Assembly: GCA_013397795.1 (NCBI GenBank)
Contig: VZTJ01002533.1
Location: forward strand, 129,474 to 193,473
Direction: 5' to 3'
Source: Orthonyx spaldingii
Lineage: Eukaryota; Chordata; Aves; Passeriformes; Orthonychidae
Length of the DNA stretch: 64,000 nt
The notes under the pieces were generated by a model. The model ran no database searches and was not told the DNA's origin. It worked only from the letters and a program-made list of their open reading frames with translations. Of the stretch, positions 48,185 through 61,860 are shown piece by piece. The number at the start of each line of letters is the position of its first letter. The stretch's first letter is position 1. The translations under genes were made by a program, and so were the position numbers.

Positions 48185-51100
48185 ATGTGTGTATTGCTTG
48201 AGAAAATGCCAATGAATTTTTAAAAGTTAAGACTCACTTTGGGGCTTTCTTCATTGATTTTAGGGAGAGACAGCCTGAAAGCTTTGAACACTCATAAGTG
48301 TCAGACATAAAACCGAACCCATTGGCAGAGACCAAGGTAATAGTAGATATATGTACTTTAAAAATCTTTGCCTACAAAATCTTTGGGTGTTAGTCCCAAT
48401 CTCCAGATTACTAATTATGCACATTAGACATAAAAGTCCAAACCTCATCATGATCCCAGTGGACTGAACTTAATATATCCAGTTAAACCACAAAGCAAAC
48501 AGAATCTATAATGTTTTGCTGTAACCTCCATGGTTGTTTCCTGTGAATGCAGAAATGAAGTAACTACAAAAAGATTTAGGAAAATGTTTTAAAACCACAG
48601 AGTGAAAGCATACAAGAAAATGCATGTTTTAGACTGTAGTCTGCTTTACAGCAGCTTTGGATTGAAGAAAGAGGCTCAAACCCTACCTTCCTACAGGGAC
48701 AGCACTGACAGCAATCCAAAATATCAGGAGACCCTTCCTGTCACAAGGTTTCAAAAAGCTTCTGAGTAGATTATTGAGCATATTGGTGTCACCAGGACGT
48801 GACCACCACGCATGCCACCAGCAGAAAATTATCTGATTAGATAACTTTTACTGACAGACACTGAAGTCACATGAGGAATTTAGGTTCTTCAGTAACCAGA
48901 AACATTTTTTCAGTATTTCAGTTATGGACATACTGTCCAATGCAGCAGGAAAAAATCCCCCGATGAACACACCCACTTTGTGCATTCATTTTCAGCTACA
49001 TGAAGGTCATTTTGAAACAAATATCTGGTTACAGGTTTTTGATTGTGTCTGCAAGATTATTAAGCCTTGTAAAGATTTCTTATCAATTTGCTCTGCACAG
49101 TGCTTTTTTTATCTTGAGATCACTAGCTTGTCTTTTTTTTTTTCTGTGATCTATTGACAACTGAAATGTCTTTACACTTTAGAAAGTGCTGTGAATTAGT
49201 ATGTGTGAGCAGCATATTATAACTGCAATGCTGAAATGTGTAATGTTTCCACTCTCTAGACTGTGGGATGAGAAAAACCCCACACTTTCCCATTCAAGGC
49301 TCAATATACTGAACTTTTAAATGCCATGTCTTCCCATAAAGTGGCACGATGTGCAGAATTTAACAGGTCTGTGCCAACTTGTAGCAACCAGGGATCCTGG
49401 AATGGAGAGTTAATTAATATAACATTTTAAGCTCTTTGTGTGTCACAACCTTCATCTGTTATTTCTTTCTTGACTATCAGTGTTTGTGCTTTTAACTTAT
49501 TTGAGTGACAACGATTTAATCCCTTCCTCTGATATGTTTTAAGCGTAACCCCAAAGATCTGACAAGAAGCATTTGGAGCAATTCATAAGTCATGCCCATC
49601 AGCTCCTTTAGCCCTTGGCATTTCTTCTTCCTTCTGTCATGAAAGTCATTCCAACAATGGCTGTATGTATCTGAGCAGCTTGTGCATTAAGATCTAAATT
49701 TTCCAAAAGGGCTGAATTCCTTTTCAGAGGTATGAACTCCCAAAGCATGTACAAAAAAAGGTCAGTGCACTCTTATGCAGTATATGAACTGCAGTTAAAT
49801 CCAAACAGCAACCTGGTGACCCTATGGACCTCATATCCAAATTATCCATGCAGGGCTGATAGGGCAAAGTACACATGGCAGACTCCTGCCTTCCCAAAGC
49901 TGCAGCTGGAGGCCAGGTGGGTACCTGAACACATCTCAAGCACTGGATTCCTGTGTACAGAGAACAGAAACAAGCCTGAGGAGTGTAAGGCAGTGCATGC
50001 AGCAGAACAGTTCAGCTCCCCCTGAAGCAGATGCTCACAGTTTGGCCACCTGAATATCTCACCAGGCACCACTGCTTGGGTGGACTGAGGGCTCAGTTCA
50101 TTTGCCCACATCAGACACCTGAGATGTTCTACCCCTCTTGGCCTCCAGACACCCCTTGGAATGGTGCAGGTCTCACACTTGTCCTGTGTCAAGTCTGCCA
50201 ACTGTGGGTGATGTCTTGAACACAGTAAAGCACCTCAGATAACACCAAACCTCCATGTTTAGTGTCATGTGATGATAGTGAGAACTTAAATAGAATTCTC
50301 TTTTTTATAACTTTTGGCAAGTCAAGTCAAGCCAATTTTGTTGAGTGTTTAAATCCATTGGGTTTTCTTCAAGATTCACCACTTAATTACTAAACTCTCC
50401 AGTGAAGAACTCTGTAACCAGCTCTGGGGTTATCCACTGAGTTAACCAGGGAGGGTTTATTGATGAATATTAATATCCCTTACCTAAACTGGACACAAGA
50501 TGTCTTTCTCCTCATTGGAACAGGAAGAGTATGATACATCTGTACCATCTAAAATTAACAGACTGACCTCAAACCAGTTTAGTACCCTCTTGCCTGTCAT
50601 AGATGCAGAGAACTTCAAAGTTCCCAGGAGAGATGGATACAGTCCTGCCAGACCCCAGCACTGTACAAACACTCAGCAGCCACAGCTTCTCACAGACAGA
50701 CAAAGGTTTTTCCATAGCCATCCTCCTTCCTCTGCTTCCTGGGGCCAGACTTGACAACAGTAGGTTCTGCACCTTCTTCTTGCTTTTAGCCATAATCTGG
50801 TGGAAGAGACTGAAAGCACTCTCCTTGGGTTGGATTTGCTTCGGCTTTTGTCAGGGAGAATACTTAATTGTTTTCCTTGTGCTGTGTTTGGGACACAGGT
50901 GGTGTTACAAAGCTGTGTTAATGAAAATTAATGCAAAACCTGAGATGGATAAAATGCTTTTCATTCTCTACAATTTACTGTAAAACACCATGCTCCCCTT
51001 TAATTATTATTTAGGCAAGGTAAAATATTTGCAAGTCTTTCATTGCTTTGATATAGTTTTTAAAAGACTCTTTTTCACTTCTAAATGACTGTGTCTCTTT

Positions 51101-54100
51101 ACTAAATTCTCAGACTTGTGATTGCCTGTTTCTAGGCACTCAGAAATGGGACATGTCCTGGGAAGTCTGGTCCCTGCTAACTAACTCTATCTGTGCTACA
51201 AGATAAAGACACTGCTTAAGAATTGCCTCAGACACAAGAAGTTCAATGTACTTTGACATTTCCATCTGCTTTGTTGGCTTTTTGCCTCTTCATCCCTCAG
51301 TGTGAGACATTCAGGATCTGTTTAGGAAATGCTGAGTCCAAAGGTCAAGTGTTGAGCCCAAGTTTTCCTGCCCAAGGTATTCAGGAGCTCAGCTTAAATT
51401 TACATTTGATCCTGGGATTGTGATGGTATCAAACATAAATCTGGACTTGAGCTCTGTCTTGGAACTCGGAGCTTTATGGGCATGATCTGAGCATCTTGTA
51501 CAGAGACATTTGGCATCTGTGTGATTGAGCTGGTGCTCATGCAGCCCCCTAAAAGGCAGGCTGCTCTAATGTAGCTCTGTGCACATATATATGCCATAAA
51601 GACATATGTCCTATTTAGAACAATGCTTTGCCTAAATGAAATTTCATAGTTCTAACCTTGCAGGACTGATTCACCTGTCATTTCTGCCAGAGTGGTTTGA
51701 CTGATTACAGCAAACCTTACTCAAAAATAAGTGAATAATACCCTCATTCTCTCACTGTAACTACTAAATTTGTTGGTTGTGCAGTTAGTGAGCTCTTGGA
51801 AGCCAGAGCATGAGCACGACTATGTTAATATAAATGTATTTGATGGTGTTGGTAGGTTTTCATGTTTGGGGTTTTTTTTGGTGTTACTAGCTTTACACAT
51901 CTCGACACCTAAGTCAGGGAAAGTACATAATTATTAAGCTGTTATATGCATTAACCTTATCTAAAGATAGCCAGATGTGCATTTTCAAAATTACCTTTCT
52001 AAGACCTTCTTGGGGAGACTTAACATCTTAGGCCAGCAGACACTGTGAAGAGGGGAAAGCAGCTATTTTGCTGTATTTTCTTATTATACCCATATCTGGT
52101 GCTATTTGAAAGAAATTTTTCAGCTAAGAAAATGACACAAAATTGATATGATAAAGCAAGGTCTGGGACAATCAGAAATGTTTGCACTTCCAGCATTTTC
52201 CTTCATCTTGACTTATTTCTTAAAAAAAATTCCAGCCATGTGAAAGCACCTCAAGCACCAGGCTGTGACAAGATGTTCCTCACTGTCCATTTGCTGGCTT
52301 GTAACTTCAGTAAGGAGCAGTACATGCCCAGGGAGAGCTGGAGGGAAGAATCCACTCAGCTGTTTTTTTCAGAAAATCCAGGACAGCATGGCAGCACCTG
52401 TTTCCTTCAAAACTTCTCCAATTATCCCATTTCTTTTCCCTGCACCCACCTGGCAGAGCCTTCATAGTCCAGCCCATTGTGTGTAACACGGCAGAGAGAC
52501 ATCTGCTTTTGTACATTGTTATATTTACATCACTTGTTTTCCAAAATGCCTCATTCTGACTCATGAATGACAGATGAAGCAAAGCCATGTCACCCAGACA
52601 GGGTAAATGTGCCTCAGCTACAAAGGGGTGACTGCAACTTTTTCTGTGACCATTCACAGGGATGTAACTCCTATTTGCTGAATTATGCCTGAGTCTTCCA
52701 CATAACAGCATTGTGTGAATGAGGTGAAATGAGGTGAAATCAAAAAAGGTGACTGGAAGGGGCTGGAAGAACACAGTTTTGGCTGACTGCTCTGACACAT
52801 GAACCCAAGGAGAGGAGGTGGTGAGGGCAGGACACCCCTTCAACAGCACAGAACCTCAGATTAGCTGAAAGTAAACCTGCGCACAAACCACTGCTAGAAA
52901 CAAATTTCAAGTTCTTTCTCCTCTAAGTAATAGCATTCTGGGGACAGGGAAATTAGGAATGGGAGATGAAGGTTAGTGAGTCATTCCCAAAAAGGTTTGT
53001 CATCAATTCACCACTATGTTTTGCCCTGACAGTAAGTGCACAGTGCAGAGCCTTGCTTTCATTTCTGCTGCGCTTTTAAGATCACGTATTTGATTAAAGT
53101 CATTACAGGGTACCACCATTCTTTGTGTGGAAAAGCCTGAAGACCTCCCACAGGCACTTCACTCAGTTCCTCCCAGTGTCCCAGTGTAACAATTATTCCA
53201 CTGTTGTGCTCTCTGTACAAGACAAATATTTAATGACTTTTGATAGACACTTCAGACTATATCTCTTTTATCCATATTTGTGATTCAGACTCTCTTCCTT
53301 CCTTTCATACTGTATTACCAAAGGGGAAAAACTGCTTCCTGGCAGGTTTGCAGGTTCTAATAAGGCCTTCAATTCCCTTGCACCAGACCTCATAGCAGTA
53401 GCAACAGGAGTGATTGCTCTTTCTGATTTATTTCTTTATTTTTTTCAATACTTCTGGCCCATCTGAGGCAGGGCTTCACAGGTAATTCAGGAAAGTTGGA
53501 AGCCTTAATAAACCAGAGTATGAAAGATCAAATCAAATGCAAAAATCAGTTTTTAATTGTATGTTTGTTTTTTACATTCCTACTTTCCCCAGCAGCCTCT
53601 CCACACACAGCATTTCCTTATGACCCCCAGGGGGAATTGAACAGCTTGTTCCTAAGTGTCTTTACCCATGGGTCTGCTGCCACCAGATACTGCCTCATTC
53701 CATCTTCCAAACCGGAAAACAGTTAAATCCAGCCTCATTTTGTGAAGCTGCCTGGAAGGAGCCAGGGGGCAGCAGAGTCAGCATGCAGAGGGTGGGAGAG
53801 AGCATCAGTCTCAGCAGAGTGGATCACTGGTCTTGTGGGGACAGAGCTGCAAAGCATCTTCTCGTGGTTGGGAGGCAGTGAGGCAGCAATTCCTTCCCTC
53901 AGCTCTGTGAGGGGTCAGGGATCAGAGCTGACATGCTGTTTCACTGGGTTTCAGCTGTGCAGCACGTTGGGTACAACTTGCCACGATAAATCTGTAACTT
54001 CCTTTGGCAATGAGAGGCAGAGACTGGGGCCTGTCAAGGAGAAAAGGGAGAAAACATTTGAAATGTACACAGCCACCTCTCTGCATTGTGTATTCTCTTA

Positions 54101-55499
54101 AGCAAGTACAAAACTTCTGTGCTTGCTGGCAGAGACAGATGTAGAAATATGATGTATATTAGTTATCCAAGAAGAAATGCATTGGAACTGGAGGTGCAGC
54201 TGTGTTAGTAATCGCTCTAACAGCTCTAAACTCCTTATCATTTGTCAGATAAGACTGGAGACATTTATTACTATTTTCCCCTGAGGAACCTGTTTCAAGT
54301 GAATTATTCAATCCATTCTTTTCAATTTGCCATCTCCTTCCTGGCAGTTTCAAGAACCTGGAAGAATATTGCCACATGGACCATGGGGGGCTGAGGTCTA
54401 AGAGCCTTGACTCTTCCCTTGGCCCTTTGTCTGTCTCAAGGAGGCATTTTAGGCTTGGCTCCTGCTGGTTACATGGATGATGTGACCTACAGTATTTCAT
54501 TTGGCACTACATGTAAAATCTCATCATGAGTGAGAAGTGTTTGCACCCGTTACTCATGACGATGATGGTTCAGATCATTTCCGTTAAGAATGAAAGCTGA
54601 GGTGTAAAATCCAGATCTGGATATGTCTGGTCTCAGACATAATTTTGATGATTGACATGTCTTCTTTGAGGAGAAAGCATTTATCTTCACAGCCTAGACT
54701 CAGTCCAGCTCAGATGCTGAAACATTTTCACTGCCTTTTCCAGATATCCTACCAGCGATTTAATTGAATGGACTGGAGAGGTTATGATTAGATGTTTATT
54801 AAAATCACTGTTCCCTGTCTCCAAACCAATCAGTGAGAACAATTTTTGTGATGAGCACATTTAATCAATGGCTTCAGATTTGGTACACTGGCCTCAGAGG
54901 TGCTTCCTGGGAGAGGCAGAATATTCCATGAGCTGTAACTCTTTTTTTACCGTTTTCCAACCCTGTCAGGGTTCACAGAAGACGCCAGCCCAGCGTCTCT
55001 ACAGCTGACTCAGGAGACTGCAGAGCAAAGGTAGCAGTGATTTAATTACCCAAACCATTCCTGTGTGCAAGCCACAAGCACCCTCTGCACAGAGCAAACC
55101 ACACGTTCAGCACCCCCTGTGGAGAGCCTGACCTCGGGCTTCGGCAAGGGCACTTTCTGCAGCACATTCCAGCCCAGCCCCAGCCAGAGCAAGGGGATTT
55201 TCCACTACAGTCTGTGTCTTGCTGGATGTACCTGGACCTGCTTCATCTCTGCTTCAGCTTCTGCAAGACACCCTTTGCCTCCGTCCTCTCTGAGTTTCCC
55301 TGCTCTGACTGAGACAGTGAGCCTTAAAATCTGCTCTTTTTTAGGCAGAAAACCAATAAAATATTGGTGCCTATGATGGCACCAAATTATCTTCTCTGCT
55401 ACTGCATTCTCCTCACAGCACACAGAGTTTTCTGCTCTTCATCCTTGCAGGTGTTGGCAGCTACAATATTGTCTTTTCCCACTGCTCTGGCTGCAATTT
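48185..55499. other. Unique stretch
   Basis: No gene or repeat family recognised. The longest open frame, 52307-52849 (minus, 180 codons), has no domain. A short direct repeat GAGGTGAAAT x2 lies at about 52721-52740. A patch at 54960-55200 is richer in GC and CpG than its neighbours and could be a worn LTR, but I could not define its ends. Confidence 0.45.
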
Positions 55500-55765
55500 T
55501 GGTACCTTGCTCCACTCTGTATAACTTTTATGAGGTCCCTGCTCCTCTATCTCTCCTCAACTGTTCTGCACCACTCTTTCCTCTCCCTTGTCTTCCCTCT
55601 CATTTCTCTGCCTTTTTTTTCTGCATGTCTTTTTCCTGGCACTCTTCTTGCTGGTCTCTTGCACTGGAACAGCACCATTGTTTCAAACATCTCTTTTCTC
55701 CTCTCACAAGCCTCTTCCCACCTCCTCACCCTTTCCTCCATTTCCTCCTTTTCAGCCTTACATTA
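55500..55765 (+). repeat. Pyrimidine-rich tract
   Basis: About 260 bases with a strong excess of C and T (CTCCTC, CCTCTC, TTCCTC blocks) but no fixed period. It explains the long open frames here (55364-55834 plus), which encode only low-complexity hydrophobic peptide. Confidence 0.6.
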
Positions 55766-55840
55766 ACCATTCTTTTCCTGAATTTCTCTTGCCTAAAAAA
55801 TGGTGTTCCTCTTTGGAAAATAGCCTTCCTCTAAACAGTA

Positions 55841-55889
55841 ATAAATAATAAATAAATAAAGAAGCTTTATTACATTAAAAAAAAAAAAC
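55841..55889 (+). repeat. (AATA)n and A-rich tract
   Basis: AATAAATAATAAATAAATAA at 55841-55860, then an AT-rich spacer and a run of 12 A at about 55878-55889. Could be the tail of an old retrocopy, but nothing upstream looks like one. Confidence 0.8.
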
Positions 55890-57180
55890 AGCAATGGTCT
55901 GGAGAATTATTTGTTACACCTCCACTCCCAGATATCTCTTTACTCCTCTCTGTTATAGAAAATTGGAAACATTTCAATTCATCTGGCAATTTGGGTAGAC
56001 ATGGTTTTTACAGGGTTGAAATATGTGATGGCAATTTTGTCATAGAAAGAAAACTGCAAGAAATCATTTAAGCTGTATGTTTGCCATGACAGTTTCCCTT
56101 TGGGTGAAATATACATACACAAAACGATCCATGGCTACATAAATGTGCAGATACAAAAAAGGAAAAGAAAAGAAGCAATACTCAAATGTCTTCTTTTGTT
56201 TAAGTTTTTACAATTACTCATTTTGACTGCAGTATGGCCTAAGTTATTTTTATGGAGTTTATCATCCTTTCCCTTAACTCCTCTTTGTTCATCATTGCAG
56301 ATTTTCTATTTCTCTGTCATATGTTATATTTAGACTGTGACTCTAGAGGAGCATGAATTGATTCTCTCAGTCTCCACAAATTGACAGACTGTATCTGAAT
56401 GCTGAAAAATATATGACAATAAACTTATATTTACAATGTTGCATACATGTACACACACATACACACAAATGACAAACAATAAAGGAGGAGTTTCTGTTTG
56501 TAAATGACTTGGTCTACCCATCCAGAACACCAGCAAGAGTCCAAATACTCCACATTACACTGACTGTGAAGCGCCCTGGTGCAATCCTGTGATCCTGTGC
56601 TTAATCTTGTGAGCATTACAGTGACAGTCAGGGTGCATAAAACACAGTCAACAAAACAAAACAAAGTTAAACATGTGCTTAATTGCTTTCCTGAAATATG
56701 GCCTCCAATTTAAAACCAGCAGAATAGAGGTGGAAAGCACAGTAACCCCTATTCATGCTCCTCAACCAAGCCAATTTTAAAAGGGTGCCCAAGGAAATAA
56801 ATACTAAACAATTCATCAGAGATCTGTGGTTTTTTTCACAGCTACTTGGTGAGAAAAGTGTAAGGAATTTCCAAACATGTGGCTGGAACTGATTATCCAA
56901 AACAGGTGAGCCTCCTCAAATGGATTGGGCACAGGCAACATCTGTATTCGTATATCTGTGCTGGATATGATGGAAATAGGCACATCTAATGTGTTTCTGA
57001 GTTAGCAGCTGAAGCTTTTCTTTAGCCTCCGGTGATTTATTCAATAACAAGCAGTTGGGCTCAGACAAAATAAGGGATATGAAAATAAAGTGTCTCAAGA
57101 AAGGTCAGATGATCACCAACCAGCAGGTATAATATAATTCAAAGTTGTTTGTCTGAAGGTGAGTTCACTGACCTATGGTT
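55890..57180. other. Unique AT-rich stretch
   Basis: A short imperfect CA run lies at about 56449-56467. No gene recognised. Confidence 0.45.
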
Positions 57181-57783
57181 TCATTTGCCTGACTCCCAAG
57201 AGGTGACCTCTCCTTCCCTCCTCCTCCTAAAGTTGTGTAGTCGGCTTAAATTGTCAAAGTTCTGCCTCATTTGATTCTCCAGGAATAAACTCTGCATTGA
57301 GAAAACAGCTTCTCCTTCCTCAAAGTCTTGAGCCTCAGGGTCAAAATAAATGTCAACTTTCAGTGTGTTTTTAAACATTTTCTTAAGAGTAGGCAAAAGG
57401 GACCTGAGCAAAGGCTGTGAGGAGCCTAGAAATGCAGTCCATTTATAAAGCCCTGAAAAAAACATGTTTATTTGTGCACAATTCAATGCACCCATTGTAC
57501 AAACTGTGCGCAGGGGTAAAGTCAAGTGTTCCAAACAACAAGGCTGTGTCGCCCCATTTGCATTGTCTTTCAGAGAGGTCACAGCCCAGCACAGAGCCAG
57601 GAGCTGCAGTTCCTGTTGGGGTCTGCAATTGTTGCTGACAGTGACACCTGGAAAAGAATACTGTAATTCTCTAATGTAGGAAAAGATACCACAACCTCGA
57701 GGAAAAGGGGCTAAAATGTGGTTCTGTTGCAATTTCTGTTGGGTGGGCTGATGGTTTGACAACCCATTGCTTATACTGAGCAA
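57181..57783 (-). other. 200-codon open frame, unknown
   Basis: The longest gap-free open frame in the window. The predicted peptide has a mixed composition and ends in a charged stretch (LHNFRRRREGEVTSWESGK), with an acidic patch DPEAQDFEEGEA just before. I recognise no domain, signal peptide or membrane segment and see no coding-type codon pattern. Chance alone could give a frame of this size in a locally GC-richer patch. It could also be part of an old gene or retroelement. Confidence 0.15.
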
Positions 57784-59398
57784 TTGGGCTGTGTAATTCC
57801 CTTTATCCCCATAGCTCAGTGCCCCTAACAGACCTACAAGGGTCCTTGTTCAAGCAGAATAACCAAGTTGTCCTCCTTGGACCTTCCCTGTCAGTTACAA
57901 ATTGGATTAATGAAGATACAACAGAGGCAGAGGAAGGGCAGAAGGACAGACACTAAATAGAAGAAAAGCAAGAACAGGAGAAAGCACAAAAATGTAAAGA
58001 ACTGTAGATCTCTGCAGCTAAAAATGTGTCTAAAAATGATATAGGAATGGGAGTGTGCATCAGGTGTTTAAGGGATAGACAAAACAATTATGACATACTT
58101 TGCCAAACCCCTGACTCACTGAAACAGAAATATTACAGTGAAGAGTAATGCAAACACACACAATAAAACATCTGAATAATGTTAATTGCATCCTGTAGAG
58201 TGATGTCTTTAGGAGTATGATTTAAGTATTCTAGACTAAGCTGGCTTTTATCTTTCAAGACATATTTTTCCTTGTGGTTCTTTGTCATTGCATACCCTTA
58301 AGTAAAAGAAGGTAAAACTTTTTTATAACATTAAAAAAATAAAACATTATTTTTGCATGAGGAGGCAAAGGAGAAGGCAAGGGGAAGAGACAGGTAAGTC
58401 TTGTTCCATTTGAACCAAAAATAAACTTTGTTTGAGGTGTGTTTTTTTTCTCTGCTAGTTGCTTTATGAACATTTACAAACAAAAAGACAAATCGTGGGC
58501 TCCAGGCTGTTGTGGACAATAGTTCAGGCTAATGGGAATAACACTACAGCATGGTAGGTTGAGATGTCCTGTTATCAACCCAACAGCATTAACAGAACAA
58601 AGTGAAAAACCATGGACTTAAATCTGCTGATATAAGAAGGTATAAAGAGGGATTCTTTTGATCTTGAACTGACAAACATTTGGTCTGAGGGCAAAGAGAA
58701 TTTATAACTGAAGTACATGAAACTGTACTGTGCCATGATAGCTCTGTATGTTTAACTATAAGGAGAAGAAGGAATGTTTTAATTGTAAAAATAATCAATA
58801 GGAGAGTTAAGATCAAGGCACAGTCTGTGAGGGGTTTGATTGGTGTCTAAAAGTCTGTTAGGATATGCCTACGCTGTGTGTTTTTTCATTTGCTGAAGCA
58901 AAACACTGGGCTGAATCAGCAGCAGCCAAACTGCCAGTATTGCTCCCCGGGGTACCTGAGGGGCCTCGCTCAGCACCAAACACTGAGTGATGGCAACCAC
59001 CACACCTCTGCCACGTCCTGCTGCCCACAACCCCTGTGCCTGTAACAGGTACCAGGCTCCAGATGTCTTTTCTGCTGTAGAAAACACCGGCCCTGCAATT
59101 AACAGCAAGGGCTGTTAATTAGTGTGTAGACTCATCATTTTTATTGGAATTATTAAGGCAAGCAGAAGTATCAGAACTAACAGATTTGAGTACAGATATA
59201 TCAAACCTGGGATGACTGGGGAAAAAGTTCTAAGTGGCAAATTGGTTTCTGGGAGACAGGGATGCAGTGCAAGGGGTCCCTGTCAGGCAGCCCTGCAGTC
59301 AGTCATTGTAATTTTTTCAGGTATGTGGGAATGATCCTCTTCCACAGCCAGGAGGGACTCAGAATTCTTCCTGACATTGGTGGGGGAAGACTGGGAGC
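57784..59398. other. Unique stretch
   Basis: Nothing recognised. A GC-richer patch at 58930-59100 has a few CpG but no defined element. Confidence 0.45.
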
Positions 59399-59542
59399 TT
59401 TCCACCCAACACCCATGAGGGCCTCCTGCTACAAAAATAACTGAATTTTCATTTTACATGTGTGGAAACAAATATGCACAACACCCATAAAATTACCTGG
59501 GGTGTGGGTGCTTTCCAGTTTCCTACTTGTGTTGGGTGGAAA
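59399..59542 (+). other. 14-bp perfect inverted repeat spanning 144 bp
   Basis: TTTCCACCCAACAC at 59399-59412 pairs with GTGTTGGGTGGAAA at 59529-59542. Inside, 'gcacaacaccca' and 'tggggtgtgggtgc' form a second, imperfect pair. There is no flanking target-site duplication, so a transposon is not proven. Confidence 0.75.
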
Positions 59543-61830
59543 TTACACCTTAGAGAGTGTGGTGCTCTGTTAGATATGAGAGACTTGAACGTCATTCGAT
59601 TAGAACACGGTGTGCCAGAAACTGAGGTCTCCATGATGAAACTCTTCTAGAAGAGCAAGGTGAGATCATCATGCAGTGCCCTTGATCCCTCACAGAGAAG
59701 GAGACCTGTTTCCACTGCCTCAGGCAGAGCACAACAGCCCTGCCACATGCAGTGGATTCCTTTTGCTGTCTTTGAGCATATTTTTAATAATGCCTGGTCA
59801 TGAAGTCTCTAAATCTGCATTGATGTCTCATTAAAATGCTTGTCTTGTATGAGGCACAAGACATTGAGAAAATATTTCTTTGCCCTTCTCCCTTAAAGTG
59901 TACTTCACTTGTGATTCTACTTAAGAAAACACATTTGAGCTGACTGGTACCATTCTTCTTTGAGGAAGATGTTTTTCTTCCTAGCTGATTGATAAATGTT
60001 TCTCAGGGTCTCCTGACAGCAGAATCCACATGTATTGGTGAGATCTGATTAACAGAGCACTAAATTTCGACTAAAATCAAATCAGCGACACCCAGTGTGA
60101 GATCTGCTTTCTCTTTACATCTGCATAAGTTAAGCTTGATTTGTTGGTCTATTTTACTCCAGGGTTTGTTCATTTGTTCCTTTTTTATGTATTTTTGCCT
60201 GTGCTAGTGACTTCAAAATGAAAGCTCAACTCCCTTGTCTCCCCACTCCCAGTTTTTTCTTATCTTCTTGTCCTTTTGGAAATATAACCACATGCACTTT
60301 CTTTATCTCTGTGTGGGGCCAAATCTCTTATCACACAATTTACATTCTTCAGGAGACAGCATTGGCAGTACTGTAATAGTTTATCACCAGACTGATAGTT
60401 AATGGCTCTGGCTTTTTTTGTCATAATAAGCCTTTTTTGTCTCCATTGTGCCTTTTCTTTGCTTTTCTCTTGTCTGTTTGCTTGCCTTATTAAATGCAGA
60501 GCACTCAATTTCTGTAATGTGTTATATTTTCTTCTGAAGAAATCTTTGCCTCCTACTGCTTTTTTTCACTATGTGCTCAATCCTCTTCAATTGTTCTCCC
60601 AATTACTATCTCAAACACAGAAAGACCTGAAATGTCTTGGGGTGCTTCCAAAACTGAAAATACTGTGGGAAAGAAAAGCAGCCAGTGCACTTACTTCATC
60701 TTTAATAAATATACACATCTCTCTGTACAAGTGTATTTGTCAGGCTAAATGCCACAGCAAATCCTGCCCTTTTGTTCTCATTGATGGAAGAGGCATTAGC
60801 CCAACCTTCAAGTGGCCTGTGAATGCTGACCCTATCCTAAAAAATATCACGTTTAATAAACCAAATGAAGAAAGGAAAGAAGACAAAACAGGAAGAGAAA
60901 AAAATATACCACACTGGAAGTACCTGAGAATGCCATACTCCTGAGGAGTCCAAGTGAGAAATCAGATGGAGCTGGACTGAGCCTACTCAGCACACACAGG
61001 AGCCAGATTATGATTGGTATGTTTTCCCCTTTTACTGAGGTCTGTCTTCTCTCTGATTGTTTACCTTGTAACCACCTTGGGCCAACTGACTGAGCACACT
61101 TTATAATGTCTTATTTCCTAAATGGAAAACCATGTCCAAATCATATGTCCAATATTCCTTTCCAAAATTAGTTTTCATTGTAATTTAAAACTTAAGCCAC
61201 ATAAATCAACTGAATATAGCAGACAACATCCATAACTAGGAATTTTACTTGTCTGAGTTCTTCTCTTAATCATCACCGCATGACTTCACTGACTACAGCC
61301 AAAAATCTCATTTTATGTCATACACCTTTAAATGTCCTAAAGCAAAAGGTTCACAATTTTTGCTTCATGCTAAAATAATGATGTTGCTTGAGTTGGGGTC
61401 AGGGATGATGGGGATTTTTATTTTGTTTTTTGTTTTGGGGTTTTTTTTTCCCAAAGATATATCTTCTTGTATATCTTGATTGCCAATGATGCCAAGTACA
61501 ACAAGTCAGTCCAGGCAAGACACTTAGGTACAGCTTCTCAAAATCCCCAGTGAAATTTAGCATTCTATAAATGCAGGGCAGTGGACTATGTGCTTGACAC
61601 CAATTTGAAATATTACCACCACAGGGATGGTAACTATGAGTACCAGCGAGAAAGCACACACGGATGAGAACATACACTCTAAAGAAATACTTTTTTTAAT
61701 ATAAGTTTTACAAGATATAAAATGTTTTTAAATAAAGCCCTCCTGCCCAAGCTGTAGAAATGCTTTTGTAGTGCTCCAAATGTGACATTATTATATTTTG
61801 GTGTGGTACCTTCATGGCTCTGTAGGATAA
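59543..61830. other. Unique AT-rich stretch
   Basis: The 180-codon open frame at 60402-60944 (plus) starts in T-rich sequence and shows no domain. A T/G-rich low-complexity tract lies at 61417-61450. Confidence 0.45.
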
Positions 61831-61860
61831 CTGGTGTCCTTTGGTGTCCTTTGGTGTCCA
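61831..61860 (+). repeat. Three copies of a 10-bp unit
   Basis: TTGGTGTCCT repeated three times with one mismatch at each end (CTGGTGTCCT, TTGGTGTCCT, TTGGTGTCCA). Confidence 0.9.

Noticed and set aside
52307..52849. 180-codon minus-strand open frame
   Set aside because: No recognisable domain; a long frame of this kind can arise by chance and nothing supports a start, splice sites or conservation.
55364..55848. Overlapping open frames that look membrane-like
   Set aside because: They are translations of a C/T-rich low-complexity tract.
60402..60944. 180-codon plus-strand open frame with a hydrophobic N-terminus
   Set aside because: The hydrophobic part is explained by T-rich sequence; the rest has no family features.
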